A DNA stretch of 60,472 bases from Myxococcus xanthus (GCF_013116825.1 NZ_JABFNS010000043.1:1-60472); one strand, 5' to 3'. Positions 1-8,456 are shown, counted from the stretch's first letter. Numbers and translations are program-made. Notes: generated by a model not told the origin, from the letters alone.

Positions 1-2
1 GG

Positions 3-128
3 TTGGGGCTGGGGCTCTACATCGTCGAGCAGGTGGTGAAGGGCCACGGCGGACGTATCGAGGTGAGCTCCACCGCCCAGGAGGGCACCACCGTCCGGGT
101 GACGCTGCCCCGCATGCCGATGGAATGA
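3..128 (+). CDS. Sensor histidine kinase, C-terminal end (partial)
   Basis: The window opens inside this gene, so only about 41 codons are visible. They encode the G2 box and end of a GHKL ATPase domain: LGLGLYIVEQVVKGHGG, then a VSSTAQEGTTVRVTLP strand pattern typical of HATPase_c domains. The ORF ends with TGA at 126-128. It is convergent with the response regulator that follows, with 5 bp between them. Sensor and HisKA domains lie off the left edge, so the signal is unknown. The family assignment is secure; nothing else can be said. Confidence 0.85.
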   Translation: MGLGLYIVEQVVKGHGGRIEVSSTAQEGTTVRVTLPRMPME

Positions 129-133
129 CGCGC

Positions 134-502
134 TCAGCTGGGGCTCACCACCCGCTCCAGGGTGGCGCGCAACTCGAATAAATCCACGGGCTTGGGCACC
201 GTGGCCCGGATGCCCTCCGGCAGGGGTTGGGAGCTTCCCGCCCCGGAGACCACCACCACCGGCAGGGTGCTCAGCCGCGCGTCCTCGCGCACGTGGCGCA
301 TCAGCTCCCAGCCACTCATCACCGGCATCATCAGGTCCAGGAGGACGGCAGCCGGCAGGGGCGGGCGGCTCAGGCGCTCCCAGGCGGACAGTCCGTTGCC
401 CGCCGTCTCCACGGTGAAGCCCTCCAGGGTGAGGAACTCCTCCAACAGCTCCCGGCTGTCGGCGTGGTCTTCCACGAGGAGGACGAGGTTGGGCGTGGAC
501 AT
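134..502 (-). CDS. Single-domain response regulator (CheY-like receiver)
   Basis: This 122-aa protein is a stand-alone receiver domain. It has the acidic pair E11/D12 (LLVEDHAD), the phospho-acceptor D56 in LLDLMMP, the switch residue S86 in VVVVSGAG and the conserved lysine in VPKPVD. There is no output domain, so it probably works by phospho-dependent protein contact or as a phosphate sink. It is convergent with the histidine kinase fragment at the left edge and is probably its partner or part of the same cluster, but this is inferred only from proximity. Confidence 0.9.
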   Translation of the reverse strand: MSTPNLVLLVEDHADSRELLEEFLTLEGFTVETAGNGLSAWERLSRPPLPAAVLLDLMMPVMSGWELMRHVREDARLSTLPVVVVSGAGSSQPLPEGIRATVPKPVDLFELRATLERVVSPS

Positions 503-952
503 GAGGCCGTAGCCTTGTACTGAAGTCCAATGTCCGCCAGGGCCCCAGGGCGATGCGTCCGCCCGTGGACGTCTCGGATGTCCACCGCGACACGATGCGG
601 GGGTTGGCAGTGATGTCTGGTTATTCGCGGATGTGTCCGGGGTGACTCATGGGGCCGTGGATGCACGGCGCCTGTCTTGGGGGGGGCCGTTCAGCGTGCA
701 GGGCGGACTGGACGGCGGAAGCCGAGACATGAATGGGCAGTAGGGAGGGGGAGGCTGGCCATGCAGTTGGGCTTTGACAGCCTCGGACCTCTGAACGGGT
801 ACTGGCGTGACACGTCTGCCCATGACCAAGCGCGGTCAGGGGGGCGGTGATGACATCAATGCAATGCATCTGCCCGTGGCCCGGCGCCCTGTCGGACCTG
901 TCGGGGAAACTGCGTCCTTCCTCCTGCACGAGGAGTTTCATGGGAGGTGCAC
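503..952. other. Intergenic region, 450 bp
   Basis: This stretch separates the 5' end of the minus-strand response regulator from the toxin-island gene at 953, so promoters for both should lie here. I see only a short inverted repeat (GTGGAC at 565-570, GTCCAC at 580-585). No reading frame in it looks like a protein. I could not pick a confident -35/-10 or -24/-12 promoter. Confidence 0.5.
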
Positions 953-2449
953 ATGTCTCTGAGTCGATTTGGGGCCGCGACGCTGATGCTGCCCTTGTTA
1001 TTGCCCGGGATGGGGTGGGCGAAGGAATTCGCGGAGCCTCAGGCCGGCGAGGACGTGGCCATGCCCGCCGAAGCGCAGGATGGCACTCTGCCTCCGCCTC
1101 CTGACGAGAGCAGGCCTCTTGAGCGAGGTGCGCCATCTGAGGTCGCGCCGACGCCGCCAGACCGGGCCCCTGCCCCTGACGAGTTGCCCGTCCTGCCCCC
1201 TTCGGCTGCGAGGTGGGGCTACCTGCTGCGCTTGGAGGCCACCACGCTGACGCTACTGCCCAGGCGAGGTGTTGGCGAGGACGAGGGCTTCATTCAACTG
1301 GAGCCGACGCTGGTGATCGACGGCGGAGAGAAGTTTGGCCTCAACGCGGGTGCGCCGGTGCGGCTGCGCATGTGGGGAGGGGGAGAAGGGGCGGGCTTGG
1401 TTCGAAAGGAGGACTGGGACAGCCTGTCGGACTGGGGCCAGTTGGTGCGCGCCCTCAAGCTGGGCGCGGACACATCCCCCGTCGCGCTGTGGGTGGGGGC
1501 AATGGAGGGTTTTCACCTGGTCTCCGGGCACCTGGTGCAGCGCTACTCCAACCGCACGAACCCGGACTACCACCCTGCGGGTGCCCTTCTCACCGGCACG
1601 CTGGGGCCTCTGTACATGGAGGCATTCTCCTCTGACGTGCTGGGAGCCCGTCTCATGGGTGGGGAACTCGAGTTGGACGTGCAGCACGTCCTCTTCGGCC
1701 GGCCGAAGCAGCCGGGGCGCTACACCCTCTCGCTCTCCGCCATTCACGACTGGGGACGTGGGGAGGTGAAGTCGGCCGAGGTGACGCTGGCGCACCTGGA
1801 CGCGACGGCGGTGCTGCTGGTGCAGCGCGAGGGGCGGCGCGCCCTGGAAATGCACGTGTTTGCCGGATGGGGCGGCCGCCCCGGTGCAGGAGGCGCCTGG
1901 GGTGCCGTGGCTGGCGTCGGCGCAGACTCGGTGACACCGACACTGGACTTGAGGCTGCGGCTGGAAGCACGCCGGCAGCATGGAGGCTTTCGGCAGGGTT
2001 ATTTTGGCGCGGACTACGAGTTGGCGCGGTTGCAGGCGGCGGGCACCTCGGGCCTGCCGTTGGCCCACGCGTCCTTCCCGGAAGGGTACTCCGTGTATGC
2101 GGAAGCCATGGTGGCATGGGACGCGGTGTTGCTGGGCGAGGTATTGCAGCGCCACCTGCACCTCTCCATGGGCGCCGAGGCCTTCAGCTGGGGCCGCGTG
2201 GACGTGGACGGACGGCTGGCGGTGCAACTGCTGCACCGCAACCTGGAGGTGGCGGTGAAGGGACTGGCCGTGGGCATGCGTCAGCCGGGGGCCCGCTACC
2301 TGGCTTCTGGAGAGGTGCGCTGGCGCTTTTTGGGGGGACGGCTCTATGCGCTCGGGCAGGGCGGTACATTGCTGTACCCCACGGCGGAAGGCCCGTTGCG
2401 TCCGGGGGCATTCGCGTCGCTCGGCATGGGGGTGGACAATGGCCGCTGA
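953..2449 (+). CDS. Exported accessory protein of a Sit toxin locus (sitB position)
   Basis: This is a 498-aa protein starting at an ATG preceded by GGGAGG 5 bp upstream; the GTG at 947 overlaps that ribosome site and is less likely. The N-terminus looks like a signal peptide (short basic start, leucine-rich core, then GMGWAK), with no lipobox cysteine. Residues about 25-85 are rich in Pro, Glu and Ala. The rest has alternating hydrophobic strands rich in aromatic and glycine residues, suggesting a beta-rich outer-membrane or periplasmic protein. It overlaps the following lipoprotein toxin gene by 11 bp. In M. xanthus, sitBAI operons carry an accessory gene just before the toxin, and this gene fits that place. 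I recognise no enzymatic motif, and the SitB role is inferred from context. Confidence 0.6.
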   Translation: MSLSRFGAATLMLPLLLPGMGWAKEFAEPQAGEDVAMPAEAQDGTLPPPPDESRPLERGAPSEVAPTPPDRAPAPDELPVLPPSAARWGYLLRLEATTLTLLPRRGVGEDEGFIQLEPTLVIDGGEKFGLNAGAPVRLRMWGGGEGAGLVRKEDWDSLSDWGQLVRALKLGADTSPVALWVGAMEGFHLVSGHLVQRYSNRTNPDYHPAGALLTGTLGPLYMEAFSSDVLGARLMGGELELDVQHVLFGRPKQPGRYTLSLSAIHDWGRGEVKSAEVTLAHLDATAVLLVQREGRRALEMHVFAGWGGRPGAGGAWGAVAGVGADSVTPTLDLRLRLEARRQHGGFRQGYFGADYELARLQAAGTSGLPLAHASFPEGYSVYAEAMVAWDAVLLGEVLQRHLHLSMGAEAFSWGRVDVDGRLAVQLLHRNLEVAVKGLAVGMRQPGARYLASGEVRWRFLGGRLYALGQGGTLLYPTAEGPLRPGAFASLGMGVDNGR

Positions 2450-4069
2450 GTCTCTGGGGAAGTGGGCGGCCATGTTGGGCACCATGCTGCTGGCGTCTGG
2501 GTGTGCCACGCTGACGCCTCTGTCCGGCCATGGAGTGGCGCTGGGCCAGGGGGCGCGCGTGTCACACGCCGGAACGTTGAGCCGCAGTGCGGGCAATACG
2601 TACCTGGTGGCCTCGTCCGCCGCCGCTTCGACGGATGAGGGCGAGGAAGCGCGGCTTCGTCGTCGCCGCCCTGGGCGCGCCTCCATGGGTACAGCCGTCA
2701 TCGCGGCTTCTCCAGCCGATATGGCCGTGCTCGCGGTGGAAACAGGAATGCTGGAGGTGGACGCCTTCGAGAAGCTGTTGGTGCTGGCGGGCCTCGGCGA
2801 CACCGACGTACTCCCTCCGCGCGTCAACCCCTTCACCCCAGAAGAAGCGGCTCGCCTGCTGGCATTGCTGGTGGAGACTCCGGTGACGCTAGGGAACTTC
2901 CCGCCTCGAATGGCCGTGGGCCACCTGTTACGCGAGGTGCTGGAGGGCAGAGAGGTGTCCCGGGCCGAACTGCTGCGCCGGGTAGCGCGCTTCCAGGGCG
3001 TAGCCGTACTTCGACCGGACGGCTATCTGGCGTGGGTGCGCAATGGGCGCACCCAGCAGAGGGTGGCCGAGGTGGAGTGGAAGGACGGGGCCTTCCGCGC
3101 GCACGGCTTCGAGTTGGGTCGTTTCTACGGCAGCCAAGGCGGCGTATTCCGCCTCCTCGACGCCCAATTCCGGGAGCTGAACGAAGGGGCGTATGCAGAG
3201 GTATATGACGACGCGGACGTCGTCAGTCGTACGTTAGACGGTGCGGAGGACGCCTTTGTCGAGCTGTACCACGCCCTGGGTCACTTCTTCACGTGTCCGA
3301 CGGACAGCATCCTCGCGTTGCGACATCTGCCCGCGGGCGTGGCCGCCCTCATTGCGTCTTCCCCCGACTACTGGGCGCGCTTCCGGTACATGACGGCCGG
3401 CGAGCAGATGAAGGCGGTCGCCAGGCTGAGTACCTCCCTGTTGATTGCCGGGGGCTCCACCAACGATGTCACGCGGACTCTGACAAGCGCCATGGGTGGC
3501 GCCGAAGCCATGGTGCCCGTGCTCTCGCTCTCCGCCCAGGGCGCTCTGGCGATTCAGCGTGTCGCCATGCCGGTTGGGAAGATGGCCACAGTAGTGGGGG
3601 CAGGAGTTGGAACCATCGTTGTCCTCAGTCAGGCGGCAGGAAGTGGCGGTGGACCCAAGCTCAAGGGGAGCCTTACGGGACGAAAAACCACCCCAGGGCC
3701 GCATGACAAGGATCCAGCCAACAGTAAATCCATTCAGCGAGAGAATGAGTCGGCCGAGATTCTCGCAGATAATGGATATCACGTTGAGCAGAACCCGGCT
3801 CCAAAGCCCAATGGCAAGGAGCCTGACTATGAAATCAATGGAGAGTATGCGGACTGCTATGCTCCAAATGGGAGGAGAGTGAGAAAATGTGGGACTACGT
3901 CAGGGAGTCCAAAGTGGAGTCAGGGCAGGCGGATCGAATTGTCATGAACTTGGAAGACACTCCTGTGTCAGTCGCCGAGGTTCGGGAACAGTTTCTTAAA
4001 TATCCCATTCAGGGGCTGAAGGAAGTATTGGGCATCAAAGATGGGAAGGTCTCCTTGATTTACCCTTGA
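2439..4069 (+). pseudogene. SitA-type lipoprotein polymorphic toxin, CdiA_C-like nuclease tip, frameshifted
   Basis: The ATG at 2439 gives a lipoprotein signal with lipobox LLASGC (Cys22). The ATG lies 11 bp inside the upstream gene. The first roughly 420 residues form the carrier part expected for outer-membrane-exchange (Sit) toxins. They end in a hydrophobic glycine-rich stretch (VVGAGVGTIVVLSQAAGSGGG). From about 3690 the sequence becomes more AT-rich and encodes a CdiA_C-type tRNase tip: RENESAEILADNGYHVEQNP, then PDYEINGEYADCYAP. The frame is lost near the A4 run at 3884-3887 and stops at 3947 (502 aa). The rest of the same domain continues in the -1 frame at 3887-4069 (ESGQADRIVMNLED, then IQGLKEVLGIKDGK). 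One missing base explains the split. As read, the nuclease is truncated before its last strands and is probably inactive. Confidence 0.75.
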
Positions 4070-4136
4070 AGCAGGTGCTCGGGGTTCAACAGGGCTGTTG
4101 CTGATGACAGATAGGCTTGTCCGACAGGAGTATGTC

Positions 4137-4592
4137 ATGGGTCTTGAGAATGGGCTTAAGTTTGAAGCCGACATGGCGCCAATGCAGGCTCTTCGCCTCC
4201 TTGCCGACCAATTTGGTCTTTCATGGGGCGATGAATCTCATTTGATTGGACCCGCCCTATGGATTTGGGCCATGGGTCTCGATGAGGAGAGTCGGTCCCT
4301 GTTTGAGGAGGATTTCCACTTCAAGCCCACCATGCTGGTCGGCTTCAGACTCAATCCCAATAGCCCTGAGTATGCCGCCGGATGCCGAACTATGTTGCGC
4401 GCATCATTGCTCCTGCTCGAGCATGGCCGCGATGGTGTCCTCCTTTTCAATGGAGAGCACATCGTTTTGCAGCGCATCGGGGGCGTTCTAACGCTCAACG
4501 CCGACCGTGGAAACTGGACAGACGGCCTCCATTTGGCGAATGAGATCACTGTTCCCTACAAAATCCAGCCCCTAAATTCGCCATTGCTCTGA
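4137..4592 (+). CDS. SitI-like immunity protein
   Basis: This 151-aa cytosolic protein lies directly after the toxin tip, where the cognate immunity gene is expected. The ATG at 4137 has ACAGGAG about 6 bp upstream; TTG 4098 and ATG 4104 are in frame but lack such a site. The sequence has no signal peptide or membrane segment. Its start (GLENGLKFEAD, then MQALRLLADQFGLSWGDE) resembles the SitI3 group of Sit immunity proteins, though that is from memory of the family. GC content is lower than in the flanking housekeeping genes, as is usual for exchanged toxin-immunity cassettes. The gene is intact although the toxin is frameshifted, which would preserve self-protection against siblings carrying a working copy. 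Confidence 0.65.
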   Translation: MGLENGLKFEADMAPMQALRLLADQFGLSWGDESHLIGPALWIWAMGLDEESRSLFEEDFHFKPTMLVGFRLNPNSPEYAAGCRTMLRASLLLLEHGRDGVLLFNGEHIVLQRIGGVLTLNADRGNWTDGLHLANEITVPYKIQPLNSPLL

Positions 4593-4604
4593 TACGCAAT
4601 CCCG

Positions 4605-5541
4605 GGTCGTGTCCCTATAAGTGTGTAGATGGCGAGGAGGGACGAGCGGGAAAGAGGGAAGCTCCTCGGTGAAACCAACCGAGCCGGTCTCCTCCTAGCA
4701 GAGGAGCCGAGGAGTTCCCCGACGTGGACGTTAGCGAGTTTGAAGCCCCGGCGCACGAAGAGGGGCAGGCCGACCTGCGTGCGCTGTTCCGCGGAGCCAT
4801 CCGGATGACGCTGGAGGCGCTGCTGGAGGAAGAGGTGAGGGAGTTGGTGGGGGCTGGCCGGTGGCAGCGGATAGTGGGCCGGGTGGACGTACGCAATGGC
4901 AGCTACCTGCGCACGCTGGTGACGACGGCGGGGGCCGTGGACGTGGCGGTGCCACGCACGAGGCACAGTGGTAGCGCGGGGGACGTGCTGGGCCGCTACA
5001 AGCGTCGCAGTGGGGAACTCCCCGAGGCGAAGCTGCCGCGCTGCACGGTGCATCTGACCCGCAACGTGCTCGCCAAGGCCCCCTGGAGGCTGCGAGGACG
5101 GCTGGGCAAGGAGACGTCGGCCATCCTTCGAGGCACCCACCCTCCAGGACGCCAGGAAGCGACTGGCGGCACTCCAGGAGGGCCTGGGCCGCCAAGTGTC
5201 CGAGGCCATGGAGTGCCTGCGCGAGGGCTTCGCCGCCGCCACCTGCTTCTTCGCCTTTCCCAAGGCCCACTGGAAGCGCCTGCGCAGCACCAACGGCCTG
5301 GAGCGTCTCCACGGCGAGGTGAAACGCCGCATCCGCTCCGTCGGCGCCTTCCCGGACCGCGCCAGCGCGCTGCGCCTCATCACCGCTGTCGCCCTCGAAG
5401 TCACAGGCATCTGGGACGACCGCCGCTATCTCGACATGGACCTCCTGAAGTCAAACTCAGACACCGCTGAATGATACCGTCAAGGAGCCTTCCTCCCCCG
5501 AACCCCCTCCGAACCAACTACACACGATTCGGGACTTGACC
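4605..5541 (+). mobile_element. IS256 (Mutator)-family insertion sequence, decayed
   Basis: The ends are visible as imperfect terminal inverted repeats. The left end at 4605-4628 begins GGTCGTGTCCC, and its reverse complement matches the right end at 5518-5541: CTACACAC shared, then GGGAC, then GACC. The element is only about 940 bp, whereas full IS256-type elements are about 1.3 kb, so part has been lost. The 8 bp on either side (CAATCCCG left, GGCCACCT right) do not form a target duplication, pointing to a deletion or rearrangement after insertion. It sits between the immunity gene and an orphan toxin tip and has probably removed the 5' part of that second toxin. Confidence 0.75.
4724..5474 (+). 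pseudogene. IS256-family transposase, internally deleted and frameshifted
   Basis: The N-terminal piece (LRALFRGAIRMTLEALLEEE, then DVRNGSYLRTLVTTAGAVDV) is the Mutator/IS256 transposase start. At about 5015 it jumps from GRYKRRSGE straight to LPEAKLPRCTVHL, so the central part with the first catalytic Asp residues is missing. A further 1-nt insertion near 5128 moves the rest into another frame, where the intact C-terminus is read from 5196 (MSEAMECLREGF, then WKRLRSTNGLERLHGEVKRR) to the stop at 5472-5474. Family members have about 400 residues. This copy cannot make an active enzyme. Confidence 0.85.
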
Positions 5542-5804
5542 GGCCACCTGTGGGAACACGGACGGCCGGAGGCACTTCGGACCTCTTGGTCGACGGTGTC
5601 CGCTATGATGTGTATACGCCTACAACCACAAACGCGAACCGCATCATCTCGGCAATTGCCAAGAAAAACTCCCAGGCGGAGGGCATCGTGCTCGATTTGA
5701 GCCAGACTTCGGTGACGAGAGCTCAACTCGGCAATGTGCTAGAGCGAGTGCGAGGCGTCGGGGCAAATAACATTCGGGATGTGATAATTTTGGGAGGAAA
5801 TTAG
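5475..5804 (+). pseudogene. Orphan CdiA_C-like toxin tip, 5'-truncated
   Basis: The frame opens inside the right inverted repeat of the IS and reads a toxin C-terminus from about 5550: GGTSDLLVDGVRYDVYTPTT, then NRIISAIAKKNSQAEGIVLD, then GVGANNIRDVIILGG. This is the second half of a CdiA_C-type nuclease domain, related to but different from the tip of the upstream sitA. The first part of the domain and any carrier are missing, removed at the IS boundary (5541). The GTG at 5550 gives an 84-aa product, but this looks like a remnant or a silent cassette, not a working gene. It overlaps the next gene's start codon (TAGTG), so the original toxin and immunity were translationally coupled. Confidence 0.7.
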
Positions 5805-6064
5805 TGCCTAGCTTGAGCTGCAGGTGTGGACAGCAGATTTCGTACGGCCAGATTCCTTGTCCCGATGAATGGCTGTTTGTGTCGGATGTGGACTTTGATC
5901 GATTTTCAGGCCAAGTTGACTCCGAGTCTGTTTACGCCGCCATGAGTAGCTTTCTGAAGTGCCCAAAGTGTCGACGGCTATGGGTGTTTTGGAATGGGTT
6001 TTCGGCTCCACCGGAAGAGTATCTTCCAGCTCAGCACTCTGAGAGGAAGGTGGCGCAGGCATAG
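5804..6064 (+). CDS. Small zinc-ribbon immunity protein for the orphan CdiA_C tip
   Basis: This 86-aa protein starts at GTG 5804, which overlaps the toxin stop TAG by one base, with GGGAGG about 7 bp upstream. Two cysteine pairs (CRC near the start and KCPKC near residue 52) suggest a bound zinc. Aromatic and acidic residues (DEWLFVSDVDFDRFSG) dominate the middle. It has no export signal. The pairing of a coupled small Cys-rich protein with a CdiA_C-like tip is the usual toxin-immunity order, so I call it immunity. It appears intact although its toxin is truncated, making it an orphan immunity gene that may still protect against relatives. Confidence 0.65.
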   Translation: MPSLSCRCGQQISYGQIPCPDEWLFVSDVDFDRFSGQVDSESVYAAMSSFLKCPKCRRLWVFWNGFSAPPEEYLPAQHSERKVAQA

Positions 6065-6815
6065 TCACAAGCGTCTGGGGAGTGTCCCTCTCGCAGTCAA
6101 GACACGCGCGCCGACGGAAATAGGCGGGTGAGAGCGGCGTGTCGGTGAGGTGCTGCTATGTGACCTCGCGCAGGGGGGGCTGGCGAGCTTCTCCGCGCGC
6201 ACCTCGGCGGGCGTCTTCCAGTCGAGCGCCTGGTGGGGGCGACGGGTGTTGTAGTGGCGCCCCCACGCCTCGAGTGTCATGGGCTGCGGGCCATTCACGA
6301 CAGGCTGAGGCTGGAAGGTGCTCCAGCGCAGCGTGCCATCGCGCGCCCGCTGGTGCAGGGAGAACAACGCCACCGTGTGGTCCACCAACCTCCGTGCGCC
6401 ACCTGCTGCGCGCACATGTACCGGGGCGCCTGCGGCGCCGAGGTCACCTGGGCGTCCAGGCGCGGCACTTGCCCCAACCCCACCGGCCCCCGCAGCACGT
6501 CCGCAAAGAAGGACTTCACCAGTCGCTTCGACAGGCGCATGGCCCCCGTCAGGTAGGTCGTCGACGCCACCAGCCTGGGGCCGAAACTCCCCGACGGGAC
6601 GACCTCTCCGTGTTCGGCCCCATCCCGAACAGTCGCGCCACTTCGCGCGCACCCGTCCCCATGCGGTGCTGCCGCACCAGCTCTCTCAGCCCGTCCATGT
6701 CGGCTCTCCGGTAACTCATCCGCGCGCTGTCCCTGCCCGCGCCGCTCCGGCGGTGCTCATGGACGCGCGAGGATGCTCGCGTGAGGCTGCCGGGTAAGAA
6801 CTCACCCGACAACGG
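6065..6815 (-). mobile_element. Patchwork of three transposase remnants
   Basis: Three unrelated transposase pieces lie head to tail on the minus strand, in different frames. At 6603-6719 is a helix-turn-helix N-terminus (LVRQHRMGTGAREVARLFGM) like IS21-type IstA. At about 6421-6561 is an IS66-type piece (AMRLSKRLVKSFFADVL, then PVGLGQVPRLDAQV). At 6173-6370 is the C-terminal end of an rve integrase (LEAWGRHYNTRRPHQALDWK, then TPAEVRAEK). None is complete and I see no terminal repeats. It is a graveyard of insertions that marks the right border of the toxin island. Confidence 0.7.
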
Positions 6816-7262
6816 ACCTCGTTTCTTTCAACTCTGACCGCGATCCGCTTGGCCGACCCACTACGAACAACTGCGGTGACCCCGCTGCGGATCCACGACC
6901 CCGGCCCATGACACGGCTTGCTGCTGTTGGTGCTGTTGGCATTCAGTCGCGACTTGCCCCCTCCGCCAACCGCAGACCTCTGGACGGGGACTCTTGAGGG
7001 GTGTGTATTCATCGTCGATAATGACACCCAGGGGTGTCAGGCATGAATCGCCCCATGTCTGGATTATCAAGAGTCAAGGTGAGGTGTCGTCCATTACCCC
7101 GGTGGGGGCGCGGACTTCATACAGGCTGGTGGAAATAATTGTCTCCACGTGCACTGGGAGTCCGTGGTATCCGGGGAAACGAATCGACATAAAAGCGCTG
7201 CCTCGTTGAGAGGCATTTCCCCCTGCAGAGCAGGCGTGCTCCCGGCATGCCAGGAACCAGAC
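6816..7262. other. Intergenic region with an 8-2-8 palindrome
   Basis: About 450 bp without a convincing gene separate the transposase remnants from the next lipoprotein gene. The one clear structure is a perfect inverted repeat TGACACCC-AG-GGGTGTCA at 7022-7039, which could be an operator. A second, weaker one (GTGGA...TCCAC) lies near 7128-7147. No core promoter could be assigned with confidence. Confidence 0.5.
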
Positions 7263-8417
7263 ATGACACGGAATCATGGCGTCTCGACGTTGACGGCGTT
7301 GTTTCTTCTGACGGGCTGTGAGGGGGCGCTCCCCGAGCAGAGCCCGGCAGACATCGACATGGAGGTCCTGCGTCAGGAGGCGAAGGAGACGGGGCTGGAC
7401 CTGAGCGTTGTGGACCTGTCCGCCTCGTGCGCGGCGACGGCGCTGACGCTCTCCGCGGCCATCAAGAACGAGCGGCCCACGGGCATCGGGAACTCCACCG
7501 CGGCGGTGTACGCGGGGACGCCGGGGGCTGGCGGCGTGCGGCTGGGCACCATCAGCGTCCCCTGGCTGGTGGGAGGGGAGAGCTTCCCCTTCTCGCTGTC
7601 GTACACGGTGCCGGAGGGCACCACGAAGGTGGTGGTCGTCGCGGACGAGGACGGCACCTATCCGGAGGACGACGAGGACAACAACTTCGCCTCCATCGAT
7701 TTCGAGATTCCCTGTGCCACCAACCAGCAGCCGGTGGCCAGCTGCCAGAGCGTCACCGTCCCCGCGGACGCGGCCTGTCAGGGCAGCGCCAGCATCGACA
7801 ACGGCTCGTTCGATCCAGACGGCTTCCCGGGGCCGTTCTCCGTGGCGCAGTCGCCCGCGGGCCCCTACGGGCTGGGCACCACGAGCGCGCAGCTCCTGGT
7901 CTCCGACGGCGCGGCCACCAGCACGTGCTCGGCGAACGTGACCGTGGTGGACGTCAGCGCCCCCACGCCGGGCGCCAACCGCGGCCTGGTCATCCAGCCG
8001 GTCCTGGGGTCTGACTACGTGCTGGTGCCCCTGTCTGACTGCGCGATGCCGGCCGTCGACAACTGCGGCGGCGAGCTCGGCCTGGAGGCGTCGGCCAGCA
8101 TCATCCGCGTGACCTCCGACGAGTCCAACGACGCCCTGTCCCTGCTCCGGCTGCTGGCGTGTGACGACATCAAGCTGACCCCGGACCGCAAGTCCGCGAT
8201 GGTTCGCGCCGAGGCGGCCCTGTTGGGCAACGGCCGGGTCTACAACTTCACGTACTCCGTGAAGGACGTGTCCGGCAACAGCGCCATCGGCACCTGCAAC
8301 GTGAAGGTTCCCGCGCTGCTGGCCAGCCCCGCCATCGATTCGGGCGTCGTGTACTGCCAGGGCGACGACTGCCCCTCCGGTTCGCGCTTCCCCGGGCTGC
8401 TCTGCTCGCTGCTGTAG
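7263..8417 (+). CDS. Secreted lipoprotein with CARDB-like and Ig-like domains
   Basis: This is a 384-aa protein. The ATG at 7263 gives a compact lipoprotein signal with lipobox FLLTGC (Cys19). Residues about 45-140 look like a CARDB cell-adhesion fold: SAAIKNERPTGIGNSTAAVY, then YTVPEGTTKVVVVADEDG and the D/N-rich PEDDEDNNFA. Residues about 150-235 resemble a PKD/HYR-type Ig-like module with paired cysteines, and a second cysteine-containing module ends the protein. A role at the cell surface (adhesion or matrix) is plausible, but no substrate can be named. A GC-rich hairpin follows the stop codon. Confidence 0.7.
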   Translation: MTRNHGVSTLTALFLLTGCEGALPEQSPADIDMEVLRQEAKETGLDLSVVDLSASCAATALTLSAAIKNERPTGIGNSTAAVYAGTPGAGGVRLGTISVPWLVGGESFPFSLSYTVPEGTTKVVVVADEDGTYPEDDEDNNFASIDFEIPCATNQQPVASCQSVTVPADAACQGSASIDNGSFDPDGFPGPFSVAQSPAGPYGLGTTSAQLLVSDGAATSTCSANVTVVDVSAPTPGANRGLVIQPVLGSDYVLVPLSDCAMPAVDNCGGELGLEASASIIRVTSDESNDALSLLRLLACDDIKLTPDRKSAMVRAEAALLGNGRVYNFTYSVKDVSGNSAIGTCNVKVPALLASPAIDSGVVYCQGDDCPSGSRFPGLLCSLL

Positions 8418-8430
8418 TCGAAGCGCCGCC

Positions 8431-8456
8431 TCGCCCCTTGAAGTGGGGCGGGGCCT
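8431..8456 (+). terminator. Hairpin terminator after the CARDB-like lipoprotein
   Basis: The stem CGCCCC (8432-8437) pairs with GGGGCG (8445-8450) around a 7-nt loop, extended by flanking GC pairs, and is followed by CCTTTCC. It lies 14 bp after the stop at 8417 and before the convergent gene ending at 8505. Confidence 0.55.

Noticed and set aside
781..830. Sigma-54 promoter (TGGCGTGACACGTCTGC)
   Set aside because: The GG and GC elements are 12 bp apart instead of 10, so the site does not fit.
3882..3890. Programmed -1 ribosomal frameshift in the toxin gene
   Set aside because: The A4 run lacks the X-XXY-YYZ heptamer and I see no downstream pseudoknot, so a mutation or read error is more likely.
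4597..5549. Target-site duplication around the IS256-type element
   Set aside because: The 8 bp on either side do not match.
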